Part shown: piece after piece, positions 8,324 to 17,562 of the stretch
Position numbering within the stretch: the stretch's first letter is position 1
Layout of the letters: the number at the start of each line of letters is the position of its first letter
Source of the DNA: Flagellimonas maritima
GTDB taxonomy: Bacteria > Bacteroidota > Bacteroidia > Flavobacteriales > Flavobacteriaceae
Assembly (NCBI RefSeq): GCF_003269425.1
Contig: NZ_CP030104.1
Coordinates: 3,381,001 to 3,445,000, forward strand
Direction of reading: 5' to 3'
Length of the DNA: 64,000 nucleotides
Position numbers and translations under genes: made by a program
The notes under the pieces: generated by a model
What the model saw: only the letters and a program-made list of their open reading frames with translations
What the model was told of the DNA's origin: nothing
Databases searched by the model: none

Positions 8324-9523
8324 TTAAAAAATAAGAAAATTAATATCGTTGTACGTTAAACCGAACCAATCCCCGACGGATTTATTGGTCAAAATACCAT
8401 GGTACATGTAAAGGCCGTTGCGCAGCCCTTTGTCAAAACGAAGGGAATGCTCCAGACCGCCATCTTCACCAATTTTTAAAAGATAGGGCGTAAAAATATT
8501 ACTGATGGATATGGAAGAGGTTCTGGGATATCTGGAGGGTATGTTAGGAACGCCGTAATGGGTCACGTTAAATTTTTCAATAGTCGGTTTTGCATGTGTT
8601 GTTAATTCCGAAGTTTCAAAACATCCGCCCATATCGATACTGACATCGATAATAACGGCCCCTTTTTTCATGTTTTCCACCATGGTGCTGGATACTACAA
8701 CGGGAGAGCGGTCCTCTCCTCTTGTTGCACCGATTGCGACATCGCATCGCTTTAATGCCTTCAAAAGATTTTTAGGCTGAACCGTGGATGTATAAACTGT
8801 TTGGTTAAGGTTGGTCTGAATGTTCCGTAGCTTGGTAATGGAGTTATCAAATATTTTAATATTGGCGCCAAGTCCCAAAGCGGAACGGGCAGCAAATTCA
8901 CCAACGGTACCCGCCCCAATGATTACAACTTCTACAGGGGGAACGCCGCTAATATTGCCGAACATCAATCCATTTCCCTTATTGGTAATCGCCATTAATT
9001 CCGAAGCTATTAAAATTGAGGAAATTCCCGCAATTTCGCTCAGGGAACGAACCGCAGGGTACTTTCCGTCCTCATCCCTTATGTATTCAAAAGCTATGGC
9101 CGTTAGGCGTTTTTTTGCCAGGTTCTCAAAGTATTTTTTGGATTGTGTTTTGATCTGCAAAGCAGAAATTATGATGGTTTGCGGGTTTATTAGGTCAATT
9201 TCCGAAAGGGTAGGGGGCTCCACTTTTAGTATCAACGGACAGGAAAAAACCTTTTTGGTATCCCTGGTAATCTCCGCTCCTGCATTCGTATAATCAGTAT
9301 CTGAAAAGTTGGCACCGTCCCCAGCGCCGGATTCGATAAGGACTCGATGTCCATTGGCCGTAATGGCATTTACTGCATCCGGGGTAAGGCAAATCCGTTT
9401 TTCCTGATATTGGTTCTCCTTTGGAATACCTATAAAAAGTTCCCCTTTTTGTTTTAGAATTTCCAACGTTTCCTCTTGCGGTAGTAGTTGCTGTTTGCTG
9501 AAGGGAGAGGATGGTTGATTCAT
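8324..9523 (-). CDS. ald: Alanine dehydrogenase
   Basis: NAD-dependent interconversion of L-alanine and pyruvate plus ammonia. The N-terminal AlaDH/PNT domain contains IGIPKENQYQEKRICLTPDAV and the catalytic-type region LILKVEPPT. The Rossmann domain carries VVIIGAGTVGEFAARSALGLGA (GxGxxG) and DVSIDMGGCFETS. At 399 aa it is the slightly extended Bacteroidota form with a longer N-terminus. It lies between a small membrane protein gene (44 bp upstream) and the DUF4258-like gene. A TAAATTTG -7-like element on the minus strand at 9563-9570 could drive it. Confidence 0.93.
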   Translation of the reverse strand: MNQPSSPFSKQQLLPQEETLEILKQKGELFIGIPKENQYQEKRICLTPDAVNAITANGHRVLIESGAGDGANFSDTDYTNAGAEITRDTKKVFSCPLILKVEPPTLSEIDLINPQTIIISALQIKTQSKKYFENLAKKRLTAIAFEYIRDEDGKYPAVRSLSEIAGISSILIASELMAITNKGNGLMFGNISGVPPVEVVIIGAGTVGEFAARSALGLGANIKIFDNSITKLRNIQTNLNQTVYTSTVQPKNLLKALKRCDVAIGATRGEDRSPVVVSSTMVENMKKGAVIIDVSIDMGGCFETSELTTHAKPTIEKFNVTHYGVPNIPSRYPRTSSISISNIFTPYLLKIGEDGGLEHSLRFDKGLRNGLYMYHGILTNKSVGDWFGLTYNDINFLIF

Positions 9524-9567
9524 ATAATGTACATCTGAATGTTATACCGAACGGTAAAGAAACAAAT

Positions 9568-10110
9568 TTACATTTTTTTTGAAAGGGTCTTTTGGCTTTG
9601 TTCCAGTTTCTCGCGCTCTTTCCGGAGTTCTTCTTTTTCCTTAAGGATTTGAAGCTCCGTATCCATTGCTTTTAAATCAATACCATGAACATGTTTATCC
9701 ACTAATTTGACCCTTATAAAATAGACAACAGGAACAACAACCATTGTCACAGCAATGACATATAAAATTTCGTTTTCGTCAACTATTTTAGATTCAAAGG
9801 TGAGTACAGCAAACAATTGAAAACTGTACATGGCAATAGGTATGAGTATAGCGTAGTACCACCAGTTCTTACAGGTTATAAACCAAATTATTAGTAGTAA
9901 TAATGGAACGACTTTTGTACAATAATAATAAAAGGCCTCACTTATGTCATCGAAACCGTTAGCACCAAATTCAATAGCCAATAAAGACCAAGTTTTAGAA
10001 TCAGCAGGAAGATACTTATACCAATAAAATATTATTGGAGTTACAGCGATTAGTATAGCAAATAATCCCTCTATAATAAATTTCTTCTTTATATTTTTTT
10101 TATCACTCAT
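9568..10110 (-). CDS. Hypothetical membrane protein with C-terminal coiled coil
   Basis: A 180-aa protein with four hydrophobic segments (about residues 11-28, 65-85, 87-108 and 118-133), followed by a charged tail of about 45 residues (LQILKEKEELRKEREKLEQ) that should form a coiled coil in the cytosol. I recognise no family. It precedes ald on the same strand and follows the terminator of the 45-aa peptide gene. A local or recently acquired gene is possible. Confidence 0.6.
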   Translation of the reverse strand: MSDKKNIKKKFIIEGLFAILIAVTPIIFYWYKYLPADSKTWSLLAIEFGANGFDDISEAFYYYCTKVVPLLLLIIWFITCKNWWYYAILIPIAMYSFQLFAVLTFESKIVDENEILYVIAVTMVVVPVVYFIRVKLVDKHVHGIDLKAMDTELQILKEKEELRKEREKLEQSQKTLSKKM

Positions 10111-10142
10111 TACTCAACATAACAAAAAAAAGCAGGATTTAT

Positions 10143-10181
10143 TGCAAAAAAGAAATGACCTTATAGCTATAAGGTCATTTC
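10143..10181 (-). terminator. Rho-independent terminator downstream of the 45-aa peptide gene
   Basis: A perfect inverted repeat with 15-bp arms and no spacer (10152-10181; core GACCTTATAG / CTATAAGGTC), followed on the minus strand by a T-run (10144-10151). It sits between the small peptide gene and the 180-aa membrane protein gene. In RNA the innermost pairs would open into the loop. Confidence 0.75.
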
Positions 10182-10201
10182 CTAAATTAAAATCAGTAAT
10201 A

Positions 10202-10339
10202 CTACAATTTTCTAATTCTACTTTTTTCAATACTTGGAGCATCTTCTAAAGAGTCCGTGTCAATTGTAGTTGTGGATACTGCAGTCATTGCCAAAAATGC
10301 GACAGCAAGTAAACCATAAAAAACTTTTTTAGTGTTCAT
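10202..10339 (-). CDS. Small exported or membrane peptide (45 aa)
   Basis: A 45-codon frame with a clear secretion-type N-terminus: MNTKKVFYGL, then a hydrophobic core LAVAFLAMTAV, then a polar tail rich in Thr, Asp and Ser that ends with the basic SRIRKL. It has its own -7 element (TACATTTG, minus strand 10382-10389) and its own strong terminator, which supports real expression. I recognise no family. It lies between tsaE and the ald group, a spot likely to be stable in flavobacteria. It could be an inner-membrane microprotein or a short periplasmic peptide. Confidence 0.6.
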   Translation of the reverse strand: MNTKKVFYGLLAVAFLAMTAVSTTTIDTDSLEDAPSIEKSRIRKL

Positions 10340-10373
10340 CGTAAAAAATTTTTCGGTTAATAAATCAATTTAT

Positions 10374-10555
10374 TTCGATAACAAATGTAGGAAAAATTCT
10401 TGACCTATGACGCATTTCACCGATAAAAAATGCACTTTATCTTAAAAATATGCCATTTATCGAAGAATTTACCGTTTATCGAATTCTAGAGAAATATAAG
10501 TTTAAATCGTCTTATGAACCACTATATTCGACTGAACGGGTCTTTTCATCGATAA
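10374..10555. promoter_or_regulatory. Cluster of TTATCGAA boxes with a minus-strand promoter
   Basis: TTCGATAA at 10374-10381 and its inverse TTATCGAA at 10457-10464 and 10476-10483, plus CGATAA at 10421-10426 and 10550-10555. The first abuts the CAAATGTA -7 element (minus strand 10382-10389) of the 45-aa peptide gene. A hairpin GCATTT / AAATGC (10412-10433) lies between. Binding-site function is inference; the region is AT-rich. Confidence 0.3.
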
Positions 10556-10928
10556 GCTGTAATTGTATGGATGCAGTATTTTCTGGCAAAAGGGAACTTA
10601 TTTTTTCTGGCCATTCCATAAAAAGCCATGCCTCTGAATTTAGGTAATCCTCCAATCCAATATCAAGTGCTTCCGTTTCACTTTGGATTCTATAAAAATC
10701 AAAATGATAGGCCAGTGGATTCCCTTGTTTGTCATGGTATTCGTTTACCAAACCAAATGTTGGACTGCTGGCAATATCGCTGCCTTTCAATTCTTTTACC
10801 AAAGCTTTTATCAAGGTAGTTTTACCAGCGCCCATTTCTCCATAAAAGCAAATTGTCTTGCTATCGGTATCTGATAGAATTTTTTTGGCTATGCGCTGTA
10901 ATTCATCTATAGTGAATGTTATTTTCAA
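10512..10928 (-). CDS. tsaE: tRNA threonylcarbamoyladenosine biosynthesis ATPase TsaE
   Basis: ATPase that supports TsaB/TsaD in forming t6A at position 37 of ANN-decoding tRNAs. The P-loop CFYGEMGAGKTTLIK (near residues 27-41), the switch segment SSPTFGLVNEY and the FDFYRIQS-EALDIG-LEDYL region are characteristic. At 138 aa it has the usual length. It starts 7 bp after the porX stop, so it is translated from the same message as porX. Confidence 0.95.
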   Translation of the reverse strand: MKITFTIDELQRIAKKILSDTDSKTICFYGEMGAGKTTLIKALVKELKGSDIASSPTFGLVNEYHDKQGNPLAYHFDFYRIQSETEALDIGLEDYLNSEAWLFMEWPEKISSLLPENTASIQLQLIDEKTRSVEYSGS

Positions 10929-10935
10929 ACCAAGT

Positions 10936-12480
10936 CTATTTTGCGTCCAGAACTATAAAGGGAACAATGATCTCTTCGAGCGAAACACCTCCATGCTGGT
11001 ACGTATTCCTGTAATACCCAACATAGTGGTTATAGTTGTTGGGATATGCGAAAAATAAATCATTCTTGGCAAAAATAAAGCAACTGCTAAGATTTATGTT
11101 TGGCAAATGCACATTTTGGGGGTCTTTAGCTTCCAAAACATCTTTTTTTTCATAAGTAAGGCTCCTCCCCGTTTTATACCTTAAATTAAGACTGGTTTCT
11201 CGATCCCCGATTACCTTGGAGGGTTGCTTTACATTAATGGTCCCGTGATCGGTCGTTAATATCAATTTCATACCCATATCCTGTGCTTGCTGAATAATTT
11301 CCAATAAGGGCGAATTTTTAAACCAACTCAATGTCAAGGAACGATAGGCTTTATCGTTAGAAGCCAATTCTTTGATGACCTCCATCTCGGTCTTGGAGTG
11401 TGAGAGCATATCAACAAAATTGTAGACCAATACGGTTAAATCATTGTCCTTTTGGGATTTAAAGTTCTGGGCAAGATGTTTTCCTTGTCGTAAATTACTT
11501 ATTTTATGATATTCCCATTTTAGATCTAATCCTAGCCTTTTTAATTGCGCGCCCAGGAATTCGGCCTCAAATAAATTCTTTCCTCCTTCGTCCGTGTCGT
11601 TTTTCCACCAATTTGGGTGTTGTTTCTCCATATCCAAAGGCATTAATCCAGAAAATATGGCATTTCTTGCATATTGGGTAGCTGTTGGTAGAATGCTGTA
11701 ATATGAAGCTTCGTGCTTTTTCTTGTAATGAATCGAAAGTGTTTCTTCAAATGCCAACCATTGGTCATAGCGTAAATTATCTATAACGATTAATAAGGTC
11801 TTGTTTCCCTCCAGTTCCGGTTGAATTTTTTTTCTAAATAGTGTATGGGACATTACAGGGCCATCATTATCTTGAAACCAATCGCTATAATTTTTATCCA
11901 CAAACTTGCTGAATTGAGCATTTGCCTCTACTTTTTGGGATTCCAAAATCTCGAACATCCCTGAATCTTCTATCTCTTCGAGTTGCATTTCCCAGTAAAT
12001 GAGTTTTTTATATAGATCGGCCCACTCTTCGTGGCTATTTACCATGGATAAATCCATAGCTATTTTTCGGAACTCTTGTTGGTAATTGGAAGTTGTTTTC
12101 TCTGAAACCAATCTTGAGTTGTCCAGACTCTTTTTTAGGGATAGCAGTATTTGATTGGGATTAACAGGTTTTATTAAATAATCTGCAATTTTAGAGCCTA
12201 TGGCTTCGTCCATTATAAATTCTTCCTCACTTTTTGTAATCATTACAACAGGTATGGAAGCATCATATTTCTTTATCTCGGTCAAGGTTTCAAGACCAGA
12301 AATACCGGGCATATTTTCGTCTAAAAAAACTATATCAAAAAAAGTATTTTTTATCTCCTCAAGTGCATCTTGCCCACTTTGGCTCGTTACTACCTTGTAG
12401 TTTTTTTTCTCAAGAAATAGAATATGGGGTTTTAAGAGGTCGATCTCGTCATCGACCCACAGAATTGTTATCTTGTTCAT
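10936..12480 (-). CDS. porX: PorX: response regulator with PglZ phosphatase-type domain
   Basis: Two-component regulator of type IX secretion genes. The receiver domain (1-120) has D10/D11, phosphoacceptor D54 (FLDENMPG) and the switch lysine in YLIKPVNP. A helical linker follows to about residue 210, then an alkaline phosphatase-superfamily PglZ domain with LIVIDNLRYDQW and the metal motif TTDHGTI. There is no DNA-binding domain, as known for PorX, which works with PorY and sigma P and has been reported to act on nucleotide substrates. At 514 aa it is full length. Its partner kinase gene is not in this window. tsaE follows directly. Confidence 0.95.
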   Translation of the reverse strand: MNKITILWVDDEIDLLKPHILFLEKKNYKVVTSQSGQDALEEIKNTFFDIVFLDENMPGISGLETLTEIKKYDASIPVVMITKSEEEFIMDEAIGSKIADYLIKPVNPNQILLSLKKSLDNSRLVSEKTTSNYQQEFRKIAMDLSMVNSHEEWADLYKKLIYWEMQLEEIEDSGMFEILESQKVEANAQFSKFVDKNYSDWFQDNDGPVMSHTLFRKKIQPELEGNKTLLIVIDNLRYDQWLAFEETLSIHYKKKHEASYYSILPTATQYARNAIFSGLMPLDMEKQHPNWWKNDTDEGGKNLFEAEFLGAQLKRLGLDLKWEYHKISNLRQGKHLAQNFKSQKDNDLTVLVYNFVDMLSHSKTEMEVIKELASNDKAYRSLTLSWFKNSPLLEIIQQAQDMGMKLILTTDHGTINVKQPSKVIGDRETSLNLRYKTGRSLTYEKKDVLEAKDPQNVHLPNINLSSCFIFAKNDLFFAYPNNYNHYVGYYRNTYQHGGVSLEEIIVPFIVLDAK

Positions 12481-12488
12481 ATAGTAGT

Positions 12489-12496
12489 TATCTTTG
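12489..12496 (+). promoter_or_regulatory. Promoter -7 element of the HD hydrolase gene
   Basis: TATCTTTG matches TAnnTTTG and overlaps the GTG at 12496 that would be the longest start of the HD gene. If the element is used, transcription begins after that GTG, and the real start must lie downstream. Confidence 0.45.
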
Positions 12497-12516
12497 TGGA
12501 ATTAAAACAAACTTCA

Positions 12517-13743
12517 TTGGTCTTAACCAACAAGCTTAAAGTCTTCAACGATCCAATTTACGGTTTTATTGGAACTCCAAACGAACTTATTTTTAGTCTT
12601 ATAGCCCATCCTTTTTTTCAAAGACTCCGCAGGATTTCGCAAATGGGGATGTCCTATCTGGTTTACCCCGGTGCGCACCATACAAGATTTCATCATGCAT
12701 TGGGCAGCATGCATTTGATGACAAAGGCAATTCAGGTGCTAAAATGGAAAGAAATTCCTATTACAGATGATGAAGAAACGGGTTTGCTTTGTGCAATTCT
12801 ATTGCACGATATTGGTCATGGTCCTTTTTCCCATGCACTTGAAGGCTTTATAATAAACGATTTAAACCATGAGCGGCTCTCATTGGAATTCATGATCGAC
12901 CTCAATACAAAATTTGAAGGACGTCTAGAAACCGCTATCTCAATTTTTAAGGGGGAGTACCATAAACCGTTTATGAATCAATTGGTATCAAGTCAACTGG
13001 ATATGGATCGATTGGATTATCTAAAAAGGGACAGTTTTTATTCCGGGGTAACGGAAGGCAACATCAACTCTGAAAGGCTTATTTCCATGCTCAATGTTGT
13101 AGACGGCAATTTAGTTTTGGAAGAAAAAGGAATCTATGCGGTCGAAAAATTCTTGATGGCAAGGAGATTTATGTATTGGCAAGTTTATTTGCATAAAACA
13201 AGTCTTGCTGCAGAACAGATATTGGTTCGAATCATGCGGAGAGCACGGGAACTCATATCAATGAAGCAAGAATTGGAAGGAACTGATGCTTTCCTATTCT
13301 TTTTAAAACAGGATGAAACCATTTCTTTTGGCCCACAAATACTTGAAAAGTTTTCTAGGTTGGATGACATCGATATTTTAAGCGCCATTAAATCTTGGCA
13401 ATTCCATAGCGATTTTGTTCTTTCCAAGTTGTGCAAAATGATCTTGAATAGAGAGTTATTGAATGTTAAAATAAAGAACAGGACCATAGAGCCTGATAAA
13501 ATCCTTTTAAAACTCAAAAAAGTAGCGGATTTCTATGCTATTTCGAACAAAGAAGCATCATACTTTGTTTTTAAAGGAGAAATATCAAACAAAGCGTATA
13601 ATAATGACGAACAAGCTATAAACATCCTTAAAAAAAACGGCAAGGTAACGGATGTTCTCAAAGAATCTGACCAACTGAGTTTAAAGGCACTGTCCAAAAC
13701 AGTCACGAAATATTATAGCTGCTACCCAAAAGAAACCGTTTAA
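12517..13743 (+). CDS. HD domain phosphohydrolase
   Basis: Metal-dependent phosphohydrolase of the HD superfamily, related to dNTP triphosphohydrolases and SAMHD1-like proteins. Visible are the [13 protein letters not shown] segment, the central HD pair in [16 protein letters not shown], and the downstream metal aspartate in [16 protein letters not shown]. At about 408 aa it matches the Bacteroidota HD family adjacent to lpxD. I place the start at TTG 12517, because the upstream GTG at 12496 overlaps a TATCTTTG promoter element; the reading [14 protein letters not shown] then begins near the N-terminus. It is divergent from porX. The substrate (dNTP or other) is not known. Confidence 0.88.
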   Translation: MVLTNKLKVFNDPIYGFIGTPNELIFSLIAHPFFQRLRRISQMGMSYLVYPGAHHTRFHHALGSMHLMTKAIQVLKWKEIPITDDEETGLLCAILLHDIGHGPFSHALEGFIINDLNHERLSLEFMIDLNTKFEGRLETAISIFKGEYHKPFMNQLVSSQLDMDRLDYLKRDSFYSGVTEGNINSERLISMLNVVDGNLVLEEKGIYAVEKFLMARRFMYWQVYLHKTSLAAEQILVRIMRRARELISMKQELEGTDAFLFFLKQDETISFGPQILEKFSRLDDIDILSAIKSWQFHSDFVLSKLCKMILNRELLNVKIKNRTIEPDKILLKLKKVADFYAISNKEASYFVFKGEISNKAYNNDEQAINILKKNGKVTDVLKESDQLSLKALSKTVTKYYSCYPKETV

Positions 13744-13753
13744 CAAATTTTGT

Positions 13754-13761
13754 TACTTTTG
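13754..13761 (+). promoter_or_regulatory. Possible promoter -7 element close to lpxD start
   Basis: TACTTTTG, only 5 nt before the lpxD ATG, in the 23-bp gap after the HD gene. If used, the message would be nearly leaderless. No TTG -33 element is at the usual distance. Confidence 0.35.
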
Positions 13762-13766
13762 CAGAA

Positions 13767-14798
13767 ATGAAATTTACAGCTACCCAAATTGCAGGAATTT
13801 TAGAGGGAGAAGTTGACGGAAATCCTCAGATTGCTGTTCATAAGCTTTCTAAAATCGAAGAAGGCGAAACAGGTTCTTTAACCTTTTTGGCAAATCCAAA
13901 ATATACATCATATATATATTCCACAAAAGCTTCAATAACCATTGTAAACAAGGATTTTGTTCCAGAACAGTCTATATCCACTACATTGATTAAAGTAGAG
14001 GATGCTTACAAATCTTTTTCTAAGTTGTTGGAGTATTACAATCAAGTAAAGAACAATAAAATAGGCATTGAATCTCCTTCTTTTATAGCTGAAAGTGTAG
14101 TATATGGCGAAGGGTTTTATTTAGGCGCTTTTTCATACCTGGCCGACAATGTGGAAATTGGAAAAAATGTTAAAATATATCCTAACGTATATATAGGTGA
14201 TAACGTAACCATTGGAAATAATGTCGTTGTCTTTGCAGGGGCAAAAATTTATTCTGAATCAATCATAGGGAATGACTGCGTTATTCACAGTGGTGCAATT
14301 ATTGGAGCTGATGGATTTGGATTTACCCCAAACGATAAAGGGGAATACACTAAAGTACCACAAACAGGGAACGTAATTTTAGAAGATAACGTAGATGTAG
14401 GTGCAGGAACTACTATTGATAGGGCTACATTAGGATCAACCATGCTTAGGAAAGGTGTAAAATTGGATAATCAAATTCAGATAGCACATAATGTTGAGAT
14501 TGGTGAACACACTGCAATTGCAGCACAAACTGGAATTGCCGGCTCCACGAAAATTGGCAAAAATTGTCTCATTGGAGGGCAAGTTGGTATAGTTGGCCAT
14601 ATTACTATTGGTGACAGGGTTAAGATCCAAGCACAGTCCGGCATCGGTAGAAACGTAAAAGATGATGAAGTACTTCAAGGATCACCAGCATTAAATTATG
14701 GTGACTATAATAAATCATACGTACATTTTAAAAATTTACCAAAACTGGTAGATAAAATCTCCAACATAGAAAAAAAAGTTGAGGGTGGAAAAAATTAG
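13767..14798 (+). CDS. lpxD: UDP-3-O-(3-hydroxyacyl)glucosamine N-acyltransferase
   Basis: Third step of lipid A synthesis: transfer of a second hydroxyacyl chain from ACP to the glucosamine amine. An N-terminal uridine-binding domain (1-100, [19 protein letters not shown]) is followed by left-handed beta-helix hexapeptide repeats (100-310) with the catalytic-histidine segment [13 protein letters not shown]. At 343 aa it is full length. It heads a tight run lpxD, lpxC-fabZ, lpxA, efp, lpxD-like, and its end overlaps the next gene. A second LpxD-like protein is at 17563-18504; this one is the likelier housekeeping copy. Confidence 0.95.
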   Translation: MKFTATQIAGILEGEVDGNPQIAVHKLSKIEEGETGSLTFLANPKYTSYIYSTKASITIVNKDFVPEQSISTTLIKVEDAYKSFSKLLEYYNQVKNNKIGIESPSFIAESVVYGEGFYLGAFSYLADNVEIGKNVKIYPNVYIGDNVTIGNNVVVFAGAKIYSESIIGNDCVIHSGAIIGADGFGFTPNDKGEYTKVPQTGNVILEDNVDVGAGTTIDRATLGSTMLRKGVKLDNQIQIAHNVEIGEHTAIAAQTGIAGSTKIGKNCLIGGQVGIVGHITIGDRVKIQAQSGIGRNVKDDEVLQGSPALNYGDYNKSYVHFKNLPKLVDKISNIEKKVEGGKN

Positions 14799-16185
14799 CA
14801 CTAAGCAAAGAACAATTAAAAATCGGGTCACGCTAACAGGAGTAGGATTGCATACGGGCGAGAACGTTACCATGACGTTTGTTCCCGCAAAGGAAAATCA
14901 CGGCTTTGCATTTAAGCGGGTAGACCTTGAAGGTGAACCTATAATAGAGGCGGATGCCAATTATGTGGTAAATACTCAACGTGGCACAAATTTGGAAAAG
15001 AATGGAGTCAAAATCCAAACTTCAGAACATGTGCTTGCAGCATTGGTTGGTTTGGGTATAGATAACATTTTAATTGAATTGGATTCTCCTGAACCTCCAA
15101 TTATGGATGGATCATCAAAGTTTTTCGTAAAAGCACTTGAAGAAGCCATCATAGTGGAACAGGAACATGATAGGTCGGAGTATATTGTAAAAGACGTCAT
15201 CTCATATAAAGATGAAGCAACCGGCAGCGAAATTACTGTAATACCTTCAGACAAATATCAAGTGACCACTATGGTCGATTTTGGTACTAAGGTTCTTGGC
15301 ACACAAAATGCCACGCTAGAAAATATTTCAAATTTTAAAGATGAAATAGCCGATGCACGTACTTTTAGTTTTCTCCATGAATTGGAAATGCTTTTGGAAA
15401 ACGGGCTTATAAAAGGAGGAGACCTCAATAATGCAATTGTTTATGTAGATAAGGAAATATCGGAATCCACCATGAAAAAATTGGAAAAGGCATTTGACAA
15501 AAAGAAGCTTTCCGTAAAACCCAATGGTATTCTGGATAACTTGACATTGCACCATCCAAATGAGGCCGCTCGTCATAAATTGTTGGATGTAGTAGGAGAT
15601 TTGGCGCTTGCGGGAACAAGAATTCGCGGAAAAGTCATCGCGAACAAGCCTGGACATTACGTAAACACACAGTTTGCCAAAAAGCTTTCTAAAATCATCA
15701 AAATAGAAAAAAGAAACAAGGTACCAAGTTATGATTTGAACCAAACTCCCTTAATGGATGTGACCAAAATAATGGGAATGTTGCCGCACAGGCCTCCGTT
15801 TTTATTGGTTGACAAGATTTTGGAGCTATCAGACACTCATGTTGTAGGTGTCAAGAATGTCACCATGAACGAACCTTTTTTTGTAGGCCATTTTCCAGGC
15901 GCCCCTGTAATGCCAGGTGTTTTGCAAGTTGAGGCCATGGCCCAAACAGGTGGAATTTTGGTATTAAGTACTGTTCCTGACCCAGAAAATTATCTTACTT
16001 TTTTTATGAAGATAGATAATGTAAAATTCAAGCAACAGGTTGTTCCTGGAGACACATTAATATTTAAATGCGATTTAATATCACCCATAAGACGAGGAAT
16101 CTGTCACATGCAAGCCTATGCATATGCAAATGGGAAATTGGTATCAGAGGCTGAATTAATGGCCCAAATCGTAAAAACAAAATAA
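14779..16185 (+). CDS. lpxC-fabZ: Bifunctional UDP-3-O-acyl-GlcNAc deacetylase / 3-hydroxyacyl-ACP dehydratase
   Basis: A natural fusion typical of Bacteroidota. The LpxC half (about 1-305) is the zinc deacetylase of lipid A synthesis, with zinc ligands in TSEHVLAAL and in [16 protein letters not shown] (H and D). The FabZ half (about 320-468) dehydrates 3-hydroxyacyl-ACP, with [13 protein letters not shown] and [20 protein letters not shown]. Fusing them places both users of hydroxyacyl-ACP in one chain. The start is TTG 14779, or GTG 14785; both overlap the end of lpxD, indicating translational coupling. lpxA follows 14 bp later. Confidence 0.96.
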   Translation: MRVEKISTKQRTIKNRVTLTGVGLHTGENVTMTFVPAKENHGFAFKRVDLEGEPIIEADANYVVNTQRGTNLEKNGVKIQTSEHVLAALVGLGIDNILIELDSPEPPIMDGSSKFFVKALEEAIIVEQEHDRSEYIVKDVISYKDEATGSEITVIPSDKYQVTTMVDFGTKVLGTQNATLENISNFKDEIADARTFSFLHELEMLLENGLIKGGDLNNAIVYVDKEISESTMKKLEKAFDKKKLSVKPNGILDNLTLHHPNEAARHKLLDVVGDLALAGTRIRGKVIANKPGHYVNTQFAKKLSKIIKIEKRNKVPSYDLNQTPLMDVTKIMGMLPHRPPFLLVDKILELSDTHVVGVKNVTMNEPFFVGHFPGAPVMPGVLQVEAMAQTGGILVLSTVPDPENYLTFFMKIDNVKFKQQVVPGDTLIFKCDLISPIRRGICHMQAYAYANGKLVSEAELMAQIVKTK

Positions 16186-16199
16186 TAATTTAGTAATAA

Positions 16200-16985
16200 A
16201 TGAACCAACCTCTTGCATATGTTCATCCTGGAGCTAAGATTGCCAAAAACGTGGTGATTGAACCATTTACAACAATTCATAACAACGTCACCATTGGTGA
16301 AGGAACTTGGATCGGTTCCAATGTAACTATAATGGAAGGTGCCAGAATAGGAAAGAATTGCAATATTTTTCCAGGTGCGGTAATTTCTGCAACTCCACAA
16401 GATTTAAAATATAAGGGTGAGGAGACTACGGTTCATATAGGAAATAATACGACCATACGAGAATGTGCTACCATAAACAAGGGCACGTCAGACCGTATGA
16501 AAACTGTCATTGGTAAAAACTGTTTGATTATGGCCTATTGCCATGTAGCCCATGATTGTTTTATAGGAGATGGCTGTATTTTCAGCAATAATTCCACATT
16601 GGCAGGTCATGTTACCATTGGCAACAATGTTGTACTTGCCGGAATGGTCGCTGTACACCAGTTCGTTTCAATAGGGAATCATGCCTTTGTAACAGGAGGT
16701 TCTCTGGTTAGAAAAGATGTTCCTCCATTTGTAAAGGCGGCAAGGGAGCCACTTTCTTATGTAGGTATAAATTCCATAGGGCTGCGAAGAAGAGGTTTTG
16801 AAGCGGGAAAAATTAGAGAAGTCCAAAATATTTATCGTATACTTTACCAAAGAAATTATAATAACTCACAGGCAGCATCCATAATAGAAGCTGAGATGGA
16901 GGCAACCCCCGAGCGCGATGAAATACTTCAGTTTATCAGGGATTCGCAGCGTGGAATAATGAAAGGATATTTTAGTTCAAATTAG
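16200..16985 (+). CDS. lpxA: UDP-N-acetylglucosamine acyltransferase
   Basis: First step of lipid A synthesis: 3-hydroxyacyl transfer to the 3-OH of UDP-GlcNAc, in the cytosol. Left-handed beta-helix repeats run over residues 1-185, with the catalytic histidine region MAYCHVAHDCFIGDGC and NNSTLAGHVTIG, then a C-terminal helical domain (ISIGLRRRGF-type NSIGLRRRGFEAGKI). At 261 aa the length is normal. It lies in the lpx run and is followed 4 bp later by efp. Confidence 0.96.
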   Translation: MNQPLAYVHPGAKIAKNVVIEPFTTIHNNVTIGEGTWIGSNVTIMEGARIGKNCNIFPGAVISATPQDLKYKGEETTVHIGNNTTIRECATINKGTSDRMKTVIGKNCLIMAYCHVAHDCFIGDGCIFSNNSTLAGHVTIGNNVVLAGMVAVHQFVSIGNHAFVTGGSLVRKDVPPFVKAAREPLSYVGINSIGLRRRGFEAGKIREVQNIYRILYQRNYNNSQAASIIEAEMEATPERDEILQFIRDSQRGIMKGYFSSN

Positions 16986-16989
16986 ATTT

Positions 16990-17556
16990 ATGGCAAGTAC
17001 TTCAGATATACGTAAAGGATTGTGCATTAGATACAATCATGATATTTTTAAAATAGTGGAATTTCTTCATGTAAAACCGGGCAAAGGACCAGCTTTTGTA
17101 AGGACAAAACTTAAAAGCGTCACTACGGGGAAAGTTATTGACAATACGTTTTCCGCAGGTCACAAAATAGAAGACGTAAGGGTTGAGACCCGTTCATACC
17201 AATATTTATATGCTGAGGGTGATACGTTTCACTTTATGAATACTGATGATTACAATCAGATTTCGTTGCAGAAAAGTTCTTTGGATGCACCTGACTTATT
17301 GAAGGAAGGTCAGGTAGTGACCATTCTTTTTAACACAGAGGACAACATGCCGCTTTCCGTCGACATGCCCGCTAGCGTAATCTTGGAAGTCACACATACG
17401 GAACCTGGTGTTAAAGGAAATACAGCTACCAATGCCACAAAACCGGCAAAAGTGGAAACCGGTGCCCGAGTAAATGTTCCCTTGTTCATTAATGAAGGGG
17501 ACAAAATCAAAGTGGACACAGAGAAGGGTGATTATATGGAAAGGGTAAAAGAGTAG
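16990..17556 (+). CDS. efp: Translation elongation factor P
   Basis: Ribosome-binding factor that relieves stalling at polyproline stretches. The three beta-barrel domains span 188 aa. The modification loop is KPGKGPAF with K32 at its tip, and the C-terminal signature GDKIKVDTEKGDYMERVKE is conserved. The start ATG is 4 bp after the lpxA stop. Its place inside the lpx cluster is typical of flavobacteria. Which enzyme, if any, modifies K32 cannot be told here. Confidence 0.97.
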   Translation: MASTSDIRKGLCIRYNHDIFKIVEFLHVKPGKGPAFVRTKLKSVTTGKVIDNTFSAGHKIEDVRVETRSYQYLYAEGDTFHFMNTDDYNQISLQKSSLDAPDLLKEGQVVTILFNTEDNMPLSVDMPASVILEVTHTEPGVKGNTATNATKPAKVETGARVNVPLFINEGDKIKVDTEKGDYMERVKE

Positions 17557-17562
17557 GATTAA

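Noticed and set aside
10450..10647. Plus-strand frame of 65 codons opposite tsaE
   Set aside because: It runs antisense to the TsaE C-terminus and its composition is not protein-like.
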